Assembly: GCA_022825185.1 (NCBI GenBank)
Contig: JAJDYK010000140.1
Span: 1-8,203 of the forward strand
Reading direction: 5' to 3'
From: Candidatus Latescibacterota bacterium
GTDB lineage: Bacteria > Latescibacterota > UBA2968 > UBA8231
Length of the DNA stretch: 8,203 bases
Part shown: positions 1-5,929 of the stretch, in pieces
Layout: each line of letters starts with the position of its first letter
How positions within the stretch are numbered: position 1 is the first letter of the stretch
The notes under the pieces: model-generated
What the model was told of the DNA's origin: nothing
Databases searched by the model: none
Seen by the model: only the letters and a program-made list of their open reading frames with translations
Program-made: the position numbers and the translations under genes

Positions 1-1
1 G

Positions 2-337
2 AAGGGCGACAAGAAGACCTATCAGATGGATCCGGCCAATGGCCGCGAGGCGCTCGTGGAGATCGCGCTCGACATTGAGGAAGGGGCCGATGTGGTGATG
101 GTCAAGCCGGCGCTGGCCTATCTCGACGTAATCGCCGCCGCCCGCCAAGCCTTTGACGTGCCGATTGCCGCGTACAATGTCTCCGGCGAGTACGGGATGA
201 TTATGGCGGCTGTGGAGCGGGGGTGGGTCCAGCGCGAGCAGGCCGTTATGGAGGTGTTGACCGGGATCAAGCGGGCTGGCGCGGATATGATCTTGACTTA
301 TTTCGCCAAAGAGGTCGCCGGGTACTTGCGCGACTAA
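2..337 (+). CDS. hemB: Porphobilinogen synthase (delta-aminolevulinic acid dehydratase), C-terminal part
   Basis: This enzyme condenses two 5-aminolevulinate molecules to porphobilinogen, an early cytoplasmic step of heme, siroheme and cobalamin synthesis. Only the last 111 residues are in the window, about a third of the usual 320-330; the frame is open to the left edge, so the start lies upstream. The fragment holds the family's strongest motifs. [13 protein letters not shown] contains the active-site lysine that forms a Schiff base with substrate (codon 104-106). It is followed by the [12 protein letters not shown] substrate-binding segment (Ser-Gly-Glu-Tyr at 182-193). The C-terminal [20 protein letters not shown] is also typical of HemB. 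The TAA stop is one base from the stop of the opposing gene, leaving no room for a separate terminator. I see no frameshift or missing key residue. Confidence 0.96.
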   Translation, partial: KGDKKTYQMDPANGREALVEIALDIEEGADVVMVKPALAYLDVIAAARQAFDVPIAAYNVSGEYGMIMAAVERGWVQREQAVMEVLTGIKRAGADMILTYFAKEVAGYLRD

Positions 338-338
338 T

Positions 339-1349
339 TTATCCTAAATACAAATCCCGCCCCTCGGCCAGTGCCGCAATTTTGCGGTCGGCGATGGAGC
401 GTTTGAGCATCCAAAAGCCGCAGTCTGGGTGGATGAAGCGGATGCGGTCGGGGCCGGCGGCGGCGACCGCGTCTTCTATGCGGCGGGCGATTTCTTCGGC
501 TGTCTCGATGTGGTTGACTTTGATGTCGATCACGCCGATGCCGAGGGCGATGCGCGGGTCGATTTGTTGCAGGGCATCCAAGTCGCTCTCTGGGCGGTGG
601 GCGAGTTCGAGCACTAAGTGATCGGTGCGCAATTCGTTGAGAAAGTCGATCAGGGCGCGCCACTCGCCCTGCTGGATGGTCTGGCCGCCGTAGTTGCCAA
701 AGCAGAAGTGGACGGCCTTTTGGGTGCCTGTGTCGATGCTGTCGAGTACGACGTTGATGGCGCGGGCCGCGAGGGGGCCGTCGGCTGGGTTGCCGGGGAT
801 GTTGGCCTCGTCGATTTGGACGCAGGCGCAGGGCAGGCCGCGGACTTGGTCGGCGAGGACGTGGGCAACGGCCATCAAGAGCGCGGCAAAGTCGCCGTAG
901 TGGTGATCGAGGAGGGTGCGGGCCAGCATGTAGGGGCTAGTCAGGGTGAACTTGAAGGGGCCGCCGGCTACGGCCGCGGCGCGGGCGCAGTCGGCGAGCA
1001 GGTCGAGGCTACCTGCGCCGAGTTCGGTTTCCACCACGGCCGCGGGCTTGGCCCGGAAGCCCATGCTTTGTTTGGCGGCGAACTCCTCGGCCTCGCGGCG
1101 ACCAAATTCCGCGCGGGTGCCGCCCATGGGCCGGACGAAGTACTCGATCATGCCGTTGGTGTCTGGGTGGTTGATGTCGAAGCGGTACAGCTCGCCGTCG
1201 GTGGGTAGGTCGATGCCGGCTTGGCGCTGGGTGTCGAATACTACGCGGGTGGCATCGACGAGGCTCTGCTCGGAGGGCAGGGCTTGGAGCCAGTCCGGGA
1301 TGGGATAGGAGCCGACGGTCGTGGTTTGGATGGCAGGTGTGTTGGACAT
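339..1349 (-). CDS. MetE-like cobalamin-independent methionine synthase family protein
   Basis: The 336-residue protein matches the C-terminal catalytic barrel of MetE, which transfers a methyl group from methyltetrahydrofolate to homocysteine. Visible landmarks are TTVGSYP near the N-terminus (10-16), QIDE at 178-181, the HFC pair at 214-216, LELAH at 245-251 and PDCG at 308-311. By comparison with MetE the zinc ligands would be His214, Cys216, Glu248 and Cys310, so the metal site looks intact. Full-length bacterial MetE is about 750 residues with a duplicated N-terminal barrel. This gene has only the catalytic barrel, as in archaeal 'core MetE' and various uncharacterised homologues, so the methyl donor may differ and a methionine synthase role is not proven. 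The ATG at 1347-1349 has no clear Shine-Dalgarno sequence. Transcription converges on hemB with a one-base gap. Base composition matches the host. Confidence 0.82.
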   Translation of the reverse strand: MSNTPAIQTTTVGSYPIPDWLQALPSEQSLVDATRVVFDTQRQAGIDLPTDGELYRFDINHPDTNGMIEYFVRPMGGTRAEFGRREAEEFAAKQSMGFRAKPAAVVETELGAGSLDLLADCARAAAVAGGPFKFTLTSPYMLARTLLDHHYGDFAALLMAVAHVLADQVRGLPCACVQIDEANIPGNPADGPLAARAINVVLDSIDTGTQKAVHFCFGNYGGQTIQQGEWRALIDFLNELRTDHLVLELAHRPESDLDALQQIDPRIALGIGVIDIKVNHIETAEEIARRIEDAVAAAGPDRIRFIHPDCGFWMLKRSIADRKIAALAEGRDLYLG

Positions 1350-1403
1350 GGGGTGCTACGATAAGGGCTTAGAGGCGGCAGCGCAACGGGTACGATCCGC
1401 AGG

Positions 1404-1423
1404 TGGACGCAGATGGACGCAGA
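1404..1423. repeat. Two tandem copies of a 10-bp unit (TGGACGCAGA)
   Basis: Two exact head-to-tail copies of TGGACGCAGA lie in the 104-bp gap between the MetE-like gene start and the end of the AAA/PD-(D/E)XK gene. From memory, such 'GGACGCAGAT' phrases recur in tandem and dispersed form in intergenic DNA of some environmental bacteria, sometimes beside PD-(D/E)XK genes. Two copies alone could be chance or a remnant of a longer array. The rest of this gap shows no gene, terminator stem or RNA. Confidence 0.6.
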
Positions 1424-1453
1424 ATAGTAGGAACAAGACAATCCGAACGATAT

Positions 1454-3019
1454 TCACATACACTCGATCTCGAAAGCCGCCAAGGTGCGCGTCTGTCGGC
1501 TAAATTCCACTCCGATCAGGTAAATCGGCTCGCCGCGACCGCGGTACTTGGCCGCGTAGTCCCGCGCCTGCAACTGCCGCAGCGCCGCTCCCTCCGACGC
1601 CTGTTCTACTACCTTGAACTCGAACAGATACACGTTCCCGTTGAACTCCACCGCCATGTCGAGACGCCCTTTGCTGCTACTGTCCTCCACCGTAATATCC
1701 AGCCCCAACGACGCGAAGTACGAGTAGAACACGCTGGCGTAGTAGCCTTCGTAGCTGGCAATTTCATTATTCGTATGCCACTGGTAGGGAATGCTGGCAA
1801 AGAATGCCTTGAACAGCGTTTCCAAGCCATCGAAGTCGTTGACCAGCAGCAGGTCGTACAGTCGGGCGTTGTGCTCGACTTGGCGTGCGGGGTTGCCCGT
1901 CAGGTGGTTCAGCAGGCTCTTGTTCAGGCTTTGCTGGACCTCCCGGTTGGGGTAGCCCAGCCGGTAGTATAGCTCTCCGCCGCGCGACTCAGTGCGGCGA
2001 ATGGTCAGGTAGCCGGTCTGGAACAGCAGGGCCTCGGTCGCAATGTGATCCACGTCAAAAGTGGATAACAACTCGTCGCTGCCGAGCATGTCGTCCAAGG
2101 CTAGGGAACTGACCCCGCGCTCCAACAACATATCGAGCAGAAACGTCGGCGTACCCGTCTCGAACCAGTAGGCCCCGAACTGGCGACGGTCGAACAGCAG
2201 GAGGACATCGAAGGGGTTGTACACAGCCTCGTCGCCCAGCCAGTTGTAGCCGTTGTACCATCGCCGGATTTCTTCTCGGTCTAAGCCGGGTAGTTCCGGG
2301 GCAAACACCGCGTCCAAGTCCGCCTCAGTATAGCCGCAAATGGCAGAATAGCGTGGGTCTAGAGTAATGTCCTTAAGATTGTTGAGGCCGGAGAATAGGC
2401 TGACCTTAGAGAACTTGCTTACCCCGGTGAGGAAGCTGAACGCGATGTGCGCGTCGCTGTCTTTGATCGTCGCGTACAAGCCGCGCAAGTAGTCGCGGTT
2501 GGCGCGGGCGATCTCTGGTTCCTCCAGTGCGTCGAGGATTGGCTTGTCGTACTCGTCAATTAGCACCGCCACCGGCTGGCCGGTCCGTTGATGCAGCGTC
2601 CGCAGCAAATGCCGAAAGTAAGCCGGTGCAGTGTCGCAGCCGTCAACTTTCTCTATGGTGCTCAGTTGGGCCATCGTCTCCTTGTGCAGGTTGCCCGGCT
2701 CCTTGAAGTTGCCGCTGCCAAAGCTCAGCCGCAGCACGGGATGGCGCACCGACCAGTCCCACTGGTCGTGAATGGCCAGCCCTTCAAACAACGGCTCGTT
2801 GCCCTCGAATAGTTCCTTGAGTGTATCTAAGAACAGGCTCTTGCCAAACCGGCGCGGGCGCGACAGAAAGTAATGGGTGCCCTCGGCAACCAACTGCCCG
2901 ATGTAGGCGGTCTTATCGACGTAGTAGCAGTGGTCCTCGCGGATTTTGCGAAAGGTCTGAATGCCGATGGGCAGTTTGCGCTTGGCCGTCTGCCCCGCTT
3001 GGGGGTCCTTCTTTAGCAT
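1454..3019 (-). CDS. AAA-ATPase-like / PD-(D/E)XK nuclease fusion protein (PF09820-PF08011 type)
   Basis: This 521-residue protein has the layout and length of the widespread 'AAA family ATPase / DUF1703' group, whose function is not established. The N-terminal half carries the family opening LPIGIQTFRKI and YYVDKTAYI (16-40). A Walker A-like loop RPRRFGKS follows at 54-61 and a Walker B-like strand VAVLIDEYDKP at 150-160, with Asp155-Glu156. The C-terminal part has a PD-(D/E)XK core: Asp454 in GRLDMAVEF, then Glu467-Phe-Lys469 in YLFEFKV, with Gln482 and Tyr488 further on. All catalytic positions I would expect are present, so the gene looks intact. The start at 3017-3019 has a GGAG Shine-Dalgarno at 3028-3031, eight bases upstream. 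It is a single-gene unit divergent from the antitoxin operon. Base composition is host-like, although these genes are patchily distributed and probably move horizontally. A defence or mobile-element role is inference only. Confidence 0.88.
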   Translation of the reverse strand: MLKKDPQAGQTAKRKLPIGIQTFRKIREDHCYYVDKTAYIGQLVAEGTHYFLSRPRRFGKSLFLDTLKELFEGNEPLFEGLAIHDQWDWSVRHPVLRLSFGSGNFKEPGNLHKETMAQLSTIEKVDGCDTAPAYFRHLLRTLHQRTGQPVAVLIDEYDKPILDALEEPEIARANRDYLRGLYATIKDSDAHIAFSFLTGVSKFSKVSLFSGLNNLKDITLDPRYSAICGYTEADLDAVFAPELPGLDREEIRRWYNGYNWLGDEAVYNPFDVLLLFDRRQFGAYWFETGTPTFLLDMLLERGVSSLALDDMLGSDELLSTFDVDHIATEALLFQTGYLTIRRTESRGGELYYRLGYPNREVQQSLNKSLLNHLTGNPARQVEHNARLYDLLLVNDFDGLETLFKAFFASIPYQWHTNNEIASYEGYYASVFYSYFASLGLDITVEDSSSKGRLDMAVEFNGNVYLFEFKVVEQASEGAALRQLQARDYAAKYRGRGEPIYLIGVEFSRQTRTLAAFEIECM

Positions 3020-3091
3020 GGGTCTTACTCCACATCCCGGCCAATTGAAGTATGGGGCCTACAACCGACAAGATAGGCGACAGGGCCAACC

Positions 3092-3119
3092 CGTGCAAAG
3101 AAATGCGATGTCTTGCACG
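3092..3119. repeat. Inverted repeat CGTGCAA / TTGCACG in the divergent spacer
   Basis: Perfect 7-bp arms (3092-3098 and 3113-3119) are separated by 14 bp, in the 245-bp spacer between the divergent AAA/PD-(D/E)XK gene and the antitoxin operon. No T-run follows, so it does not look like an intrinsic terminator. It could be a dimeric regulator site or a hairpin in the leader of either gene. The arms share the TTGCAC/TTGTGCA flavour of the direct repeats at 3223-3241, but they are not the same sequence. Confidence 0.4.
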
Positions 3120-3218
3120 TCGATGCGAAGTGAGCGGCTCGGCGGCAGCGCAACAGGTGCTATCGCTCCTGAGTCGAAAGGCAGGGGTCTTACGGACCAA
3201 AGGTTGAGGGTAAACACC

Positions 3219-3246
3219 TTGATTGTGCATCATTTGTGCATATTAT
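3219..3246 (+). promoter_or_regulatory. Sigma70-like promoter of the antitoxin operon
   Basis: The -35 hexamer TTGATT (3219-3224) and the -10 hexamer TATTAT (3241-3246) are 16 bp apart. Transcription would begin around 3253, just ahead of the AAGGAGG Shine-Dalgarno (3254-3260), so the leader would be very short. The spacer is filled by two direct repeats (see 3223-3241), which suggests a repressor would occlude polymerase here. Confidence 0.6.
3223..3241. promoter_or_regulatory. Putative autoregulatory operator: direct repeat TTGTGCAT, 11-bp phase
   Basis: Two exact copies of TTGTGCAT (3223-3230 and 3234-3241) start 11 bp apart, about one helical turn, between the -35 and -10 boxes of the antitoxin promoter. 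Ribbon-helix-helix antitoxins commonly bind short repeats phased by about a turn and repress their own operons. The first gene downstream encodes such a protein, so self-binding is a reasonable inference. Confidence 0.5.
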
Positions 3247-3264
3247 TGAACAAAAGGAGGCACT

Positions 3265-3516
3265 ATGAGCAAGGAAGAATTTGATTTTACTCAGGCCGAC
3301 CGAGGAGCTCTCGTTCCGGCTGCTCCCGATAAGACGCGCATCACGATACGCTTGGATACCGATGTGTTGAACTGGTTTAGGAACCAGGTACACGAGGCTG
3401 GCGGCGGCAATTACCAGACCTTGATTAACGAGGCATTGCGTCAACATATCCAAGTTCAGGATGCTGTCCTAGAGGAAACCTTGCGCAAGGTGATTCGCGA
3501 GGAGTTAGCGAGGTGA
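3265..3516 (+). CDS. BrnA/CopG-type ribbon-helix-helix antitoxin
   Basis: The 83-residue protein has an acidic, flexible N-terminus (MSKEEFDFTQAD) and then a ribbon-helix-helix core. The DNA-contacting strand is KTRITIRLD (23-31), helix one is VLNWFRNQVHEA (34-45), and helix two is NYQTLINEALRQHI (49-62) after a GGG turn. This pattern is typical of BrnA (DUF4415)-like antitoxins that bind operator DNA and neutralise a cognate toxin. The charged tail LEETLRKVIREELAR is common in this group. The start is set by a strong AAGGAGG four bases upstream. BrnA usually follows a brnT toxin gene, and none is visible in the 245 bp upstream, so as a BrnA it is an orphan. Its stop abuts the start of the next small gene, indicating one operon, probably self-regulated through the repeats in its promoter. 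Confidence 0.82.
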   Translation: MSKEEFDFTQADRGALVPAAPDKTRITIRLDTDVLNWFRNQVHEAGGGNYQTLINEALRQHIQVQDAVLEETLRKVIREELAR

Positions 3517-3735
3517 ATGATGAAAGCCTACCGCGTCGAGAAACAGATCGCCGCAAACGGGGAACTAAAGCTGAGCGGCCTTCCTTTCAAAGAAGGGGAT
3601 AAGGTAGAGGTAATTATATTGTTGGACGAAACCGGCTCCTATCCCGTGGTGCCGTCGCCGCTACGCGGCAAGGTCATTGAATATCTGGATCCGACGGAGC
3701 CGGTAGCAGAAGAGGACTGGGAACTGTTGAAGTGA
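3517..3735 (+). CDS. Small AbrB/MazE-like putative antitoxin
   Basis: This 72-residue protein has an N-terminal segment, ANGELKLSGLPFKEGDKVEVIILL (13-36 if the first ATG is used), that resembles an AbrB/MazE swapped-hairpin strand pattern with the usual GD turn before a VEV strand. A tail follows with SPLRGKVIEYLDPTEPVAEEDWELL. I recall similar small proteins, with a conserved LRG...Y.DP..P...EDWE tail, encoded directly before PIN-domain toxin genes, which would make it a VapB-like antitoxin; this assignment is from memory. Two ATGs stand in tandem at 3517 and 3520. GAGG ends at 3513, six bases before the second, so 3520 may be the true start. The gene follows the ribbon-helix-helix gene with no gap. 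Its stop overlaps a GTG codon that opens a PIN-like but truncated frame. Confidence 0.68.
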   Translation: MMKAYRVEKQIAANGELKLSGLPFKEGDKVEVIILLDETGSYPVVPSPLRGKVIEYLDPTEPVAEEDWELLK

Positions 3736-3767
3736 TTATTCTGGACGGAATTCCTTTATGTTTTTAA
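3732..3767 (+). pseudogene. Possible vapC (PIN toxin) 5' stub, truncated
   Basis: GTG at 3732-3734 overlaps the preceding TGA stop (GTGA), a layout typical of translationally coupled antitoxin-toxin pairs. The frame reads (M)IILDGIPLCF and then TAA. The first five residues match the opening strand of many VapC PIN-domain toxins (MI-[IV]-LD-T), whose Asp5 is a catalytic metal ligand. Similarity stops right after that Asp, at about 3747, where AT-rich DNA begins. I infer that a toxin gene was cut here and the rest lost, but five residues is a short match and chance is possible. No PIN C-terminal part is visible farther right. Confidence 0.38.
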
Positions 3768-4792
3768 CCGTATTTTTCCTCAAGGTATGACTTCAATTCA
3801 CTGGCTAAGTTTTCTGCCTCCTCCTTAGCAAGATACGGCACCTTAAGGGTTTTAGCATGGTAAAAGCTCTTTCCTGTAATTTCATACACTTTAGAATAGG
3901 GCATAGCATATCTCTCTTCACCCTTTTTTGGAACTGGAGTAATAAATTCTACATCCCGATACAAGGTGTGTTCATCCGGCGACTTTATATTACCTCTTTG
4001 TACCTGACCAGCAGCAACAATGCCTTCCCCTTTGTGGCAAAAGAATACGAAGTCACCCTGATTAACATAATTGACCCACCTCATTGCATCACCGAATGCA
4101 GCTACTCGGCTATTTTCTATCATGTACCAGATTGAGTCTTCATCATAAGTTCTATTGGTATCGAATAGTACTCCTTTAATGTGGCTTGGATTGCTATGCT
4201 TGTCATAAGGCAACGCAAAAAATTCAAAGTATTTTTCCCCGTTTAGTTCATATACCCTATACGGCAAAAAGTCAATTGACAGGCCTTGGTGTTTCCAGTA
4301 GTCAACGGCATTGATAAGACTATCGTCTGCGGCACTTCCAATTATTACTAGCCGCTGTTTGTTATTTATTTCTCTTGCATCCAATTTATGCTCAAGCTCA
4401 AACGTATCTTTGTGTTCCTCGAGTAAATCAGCATCTTCTTCTCCTATATATGCTCGGTATTTACTCTGGAAGGTCGCGTAGCTCCATTGTCCGGCATCCT
4501 GTGCATAACGTAGAGCTTGGGTTACAGCATCTTCGCCAGCAGATTCTCTTTTTAGTTCAAATATAATCAGTTCACCTTTTTCATTTAACGCATAAATATC
4601 CGCCTCAGGTTGCCATTGCCGTTCTTGAAATATTGGCATTAAACTGGCCTCTTCAAATAGAACATTAAGAATATTATTTGCGATCAAATCCTCTAAGTCT
4701 TCTTCGAGATTTCCAAAGCTCGAAAAGTCCTTGAATGCTACAGGTTCAAGTGTGTCGAATCTTCCATTAGTCGAGCCAAGTTTGTACAGCAT
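3764..4792 (-). CDS. PD-(D/E)XK (DUF91/NucS-like) nuclease with C-terminal EVE/PUA-like domain
   Basis: With the chosen start the protein has 342 residues. The N-terminal domain shows a NucS/DUF91-like PD-(D/E)XK core. It has an acidic helix GNLEEDLEDLI (27-37), Asp65 in PEADIYAL, Glu79-Leu-Lys81 in LIIFELKR, and Gln92 and Tyr96 in the following helix; all expected catalytic positions are present. A middle region follows (RLVIIGSAADDS, 147-158). The last ~135 residues resemble an EVE/PUA-like fold: IWYMIENSRVAAFG, then W239, then GDFVFFCHKGEGIVAAGQV (246-264), and a beta-rich tail. EVE domains are known in fusions with nucleases and are thought to read modified DNA bases, so a restriction-like defence role is plausible but inferred. 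The frame extends upstream to an ATG at 4846, but AAGGAGA at 4799-4805 lies six bases before the ATG at 4790-4792. Base composition is AT-rich, unlike its neighbours. Confidence 0.78.
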   Translation of the reverse strand: MLYKLGSTNGRFDTLEPVAFKDFSSFGNLEEDLEDLIANNILNVLFEEASLMPIFQERQWQPEADIYALNEKGELIIFELKRESAGEDAVTQALRYAQDAGQWSYATFQSKYRAYIGEEDADLLEEHKDTFELEHKLDAREINNKQRLVIIGSAADDSLINAVDYWKHQGLSIDFLPYRVYELNGEKYFEFFALPYDKHSNPSHIKGVLFDTNRTYDEDSIWYMIENSRVAAFGDAMRWVNYVNQGDFVFFCHKGEGIVAAGQVQRGNIKSPDEHTLYRDVEFITPVPKKGEERYAMPYSKVYEITGKSFYHAKTLKVPYLAKEEAENLASELKSYLEEKYG

Positions 4793-4798
4793 AAAATT

Positions 4799-4805
4799 TC
4801 TCCTT
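4799..4805 (-). promoter_or_regulatory. Shine-Dalgarno AAGGAGA fixing the start of the nuclease-EVE gene
   Basis: On the minus strand AAGGAGA (4805 to 4799) lies six bases before the ATG at 4792. It would be inside the coding region if the longer 4846 start were used. The 4846 start is also upstream of the predicted -10 box (4831-4836), so a transcript from that promoter could not use it. Both facts support 4792. Confidence 0.75.
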
Positions 4806-4830
4806 GTTTGATTTGATTGAGGTGTACCTG

Positions 4831-4859
4831 AAAATAGAGTCGGCACATTGCCAAGTCAA
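4831..4859 (-). promoter_or_regulatory. Sigma70-like promoter for the nuclease-EVE gene
   Basis: Reading the minus strand, TTGACT (4859-4854) and TATTTT (4836-4831) are separated by exactly 17 bp. Start of transcription would be near 4824, giving a leader of about 30 bases with the AAGGAGA ribosome site in it. Confidence 0.6.
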
Positions 4860-4879
4860 AAAAATAGCCGTACGACACC

Positions 4880-4908
4880 TTGACAACTACACGTATGTTC
4901 AGTATATT
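4880..4908 (+). promoter_or_regulatory. Sigma70-like promoter for the nucleotidyltransferase gene
   Basis: TTGACA (4880-4885) and TATATT (4903-4908) are 17 bp apart, a near-consensus promoter. Transcription would begin around 4915, about 32 bases before the ATG at 4947. Its -35 box is 20 bp from the -35 box of the oppositely directed nuclease-EVE promoter, so the two could be co-regulated or compete. Confidence 0.65.
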
Positions 4909-4946
4909 TTGGGCCGCTCGCACGTATCTCTTCGCTAGGAACTGCC

Positions 4947-5885
4947 ATGTCTCGGTCTCAACAGGCCGTCCAAGAGCGCTATCGTCGGGCGCTCGACGCC
5001 TTGACCCAAAAGCTCCAACAAGACCGCACGGTCTTGGCCGCCATCGTCTATGGCTCCTATGCGTACGACCAGGTTTGGGAGAAGTCGGACATCGACTTGT
5101 GGATCGTCATGGCCGACGACCCCAAAGTGAGGCGCTATGAAGACCACTGCCTCACTGAAGAAGGCGTCATCATCCACGCCAATCTCATCCCGCGCAAGCG
5201 TTTCCAGTTAAACATCGAAGGCTCGCGCCAGGGCGGTTGGCTCGACTTTACCTTCGCCCACAGCACCCTCCTGTTCTCCAAAGACGAGTCCATTGCCGCG
5301 TGGTACAAAGACGCCGAGCGCATTGGCGCGCGCGACCGCGACTACCAGTTGCTGCGGCGCGCCCTGCCGCTGTTGGCCACCTTGACCAAAGCCCAGAAGT
5401 GGTACCAAGTGAAGCAGGACTACAACTACAGCTTCCTGTGGCTGCTCAACGTGGCCGATCAACTCGCCAGCGTCGAGTGTATCCTCAACGGCCAAGCTCC
5501 GGGCCGCGAGGTCATTCACCAAGCCCTCGCCTTCAATCCCGAGTTCTTCAACGCCATCTACACGGATCTCATCGCCGCTCCCAAAAACGCCCGCACCCTC
5601 AAGGCCGCTCTCCAGCGCGTAGAGACCTACCTCGACGACCACCTCTGGGACATGTTCCGTCCCCTACTCGACTATTTGGAGGAGGCCGAGTCCATGCGCA
5701 CGGTATCGGAAATAGAGGAGCATTTCAAGATGGAAGGCGCGGACTTCGCCTGCGAGTGGCTGGTTGAAAAGGGCTTGCTGCAAAAGATGTCAGCGCCGTT
5801 GCGCCTCACCGAAAAGAGCCGCGTAGAGATGCAGGAAGCGGCTTATTACTACGACGACGATGGGGCCGATTGGGGGCTGCATTAG
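4947..5885 (+). CDS. Nucleotidyltransferase-fold protein with C-terminal winged-helix-like segment
   Basis: The 312-residue protein opens with an NTP-transferase (pol beta/MNT-like) core: [20 protein letters not shown] (31-50) gives the GS motif at Gly36-Ser37 and the metal-binding pair Asp48 and Asp50. The usual third carboxylate, expected on the next core strand, is not obvious; that stretch reads GVIIHANLI (73-81). Activity may therefore be altered or use another acid. The middle is helical and rich in aromatic and charged residues (about 95-245). The end (about 250-297) looks like a winged helix: a helix [10 protein letters not shown], a turn, [10 protein letters not shown] and a strand LRLTEKS. 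Members of this superfamily transfer nucleotides to proteins, RNA or antibiotics; the substrate cannot be told from this sequence. The ATG has AGGA six bases upstream and a strong promoter at 4880. Base composition is host-like. It runs in the same direction as uvrA, 44 bp upstream. Confidence 0.78.
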   Translation: MSRSQQAVQERYRRALDALTQKLQQDRTVLAAIVYGSYAYDQVWEKSDIDLWIVMADDPKVRRYEDHCLTEEGVIIHANLIPRKRFQLNIEGSRQGGWLDFTFAHSTLLFSKDESIAAWYKDAERIGARDRDYQLLRRALPLLATLTKAQKWYQVKQDYNYSFLWLLNVADQLASVECILNGQAPGREVIHQALAFNPEFFNAIYTDLIAAPKNARTLKAALQRVETYLDDHLWDMFRPLLDYLEEAESMRTVSEIEEHFKMEGADFACEWLVEKGLLQKMSAPLRLTEKSRVEMQEAAYYYDDDGADWGLH

Positions 5886-5929
5886 CGTGAATTAGGAATT
5901 GGGGGAGCACTAGCACAACAGGACACATT

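Larger units (their letters stand above)
3747..4912. other. AT-rich segment, probable horizontally acquired insert
   Basis: Counted lines here run near 38-45% G+C, against roughly 60% in flanking genes. The change begins within a few bases of where the PIN-like frame breaks and ends in the intergenic DNA before the nucleotidyltransferase gene. It contains one full gene, on the minus strand, and its promoter. I see no transposase, terminal inverted repeats, tRNA or obvious target duplication at the edges, so the mode of entry is unknown. Confidence 0.6.

Noticed and set aside
618..1208. Long plus-strand frame (196 codons) and a 132-codon frame at 223-621
   Set aside because: Both overlap real genes: the first lies entirely antisense to the MetE-like gene, the second runs across the hemB end and the MetE-like 3' part. 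Their composition is biased and they have no recognisable motifs; they arise from high GC and codon bias.
2961..3284. Plus-strand 107-codon and minus-strand 106-codon frames across the divergent spacer, checked as possible brnT toxin or remnant
   Set aside because: Neither translation resembles BrnT or any family I recognise, and the plus frame runs through the promoter and ribosome site of the antitoxin gene.
3747..3754. GGAATTCC palindrome at the edge of the AT-rich segment, considered as an insertion site mark
   Set aside because: No matching copy is found at the other edge, so it gives no evidence for a target duplication.
4793..4846. N-terminal 18-residue extension of the nuclease-EVE gene
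   Set aside because: It starts upstream of the predicted -10 box and spans the AAGGAGA ribosome site of the internal ATG; its residues look like translated leader DNA.
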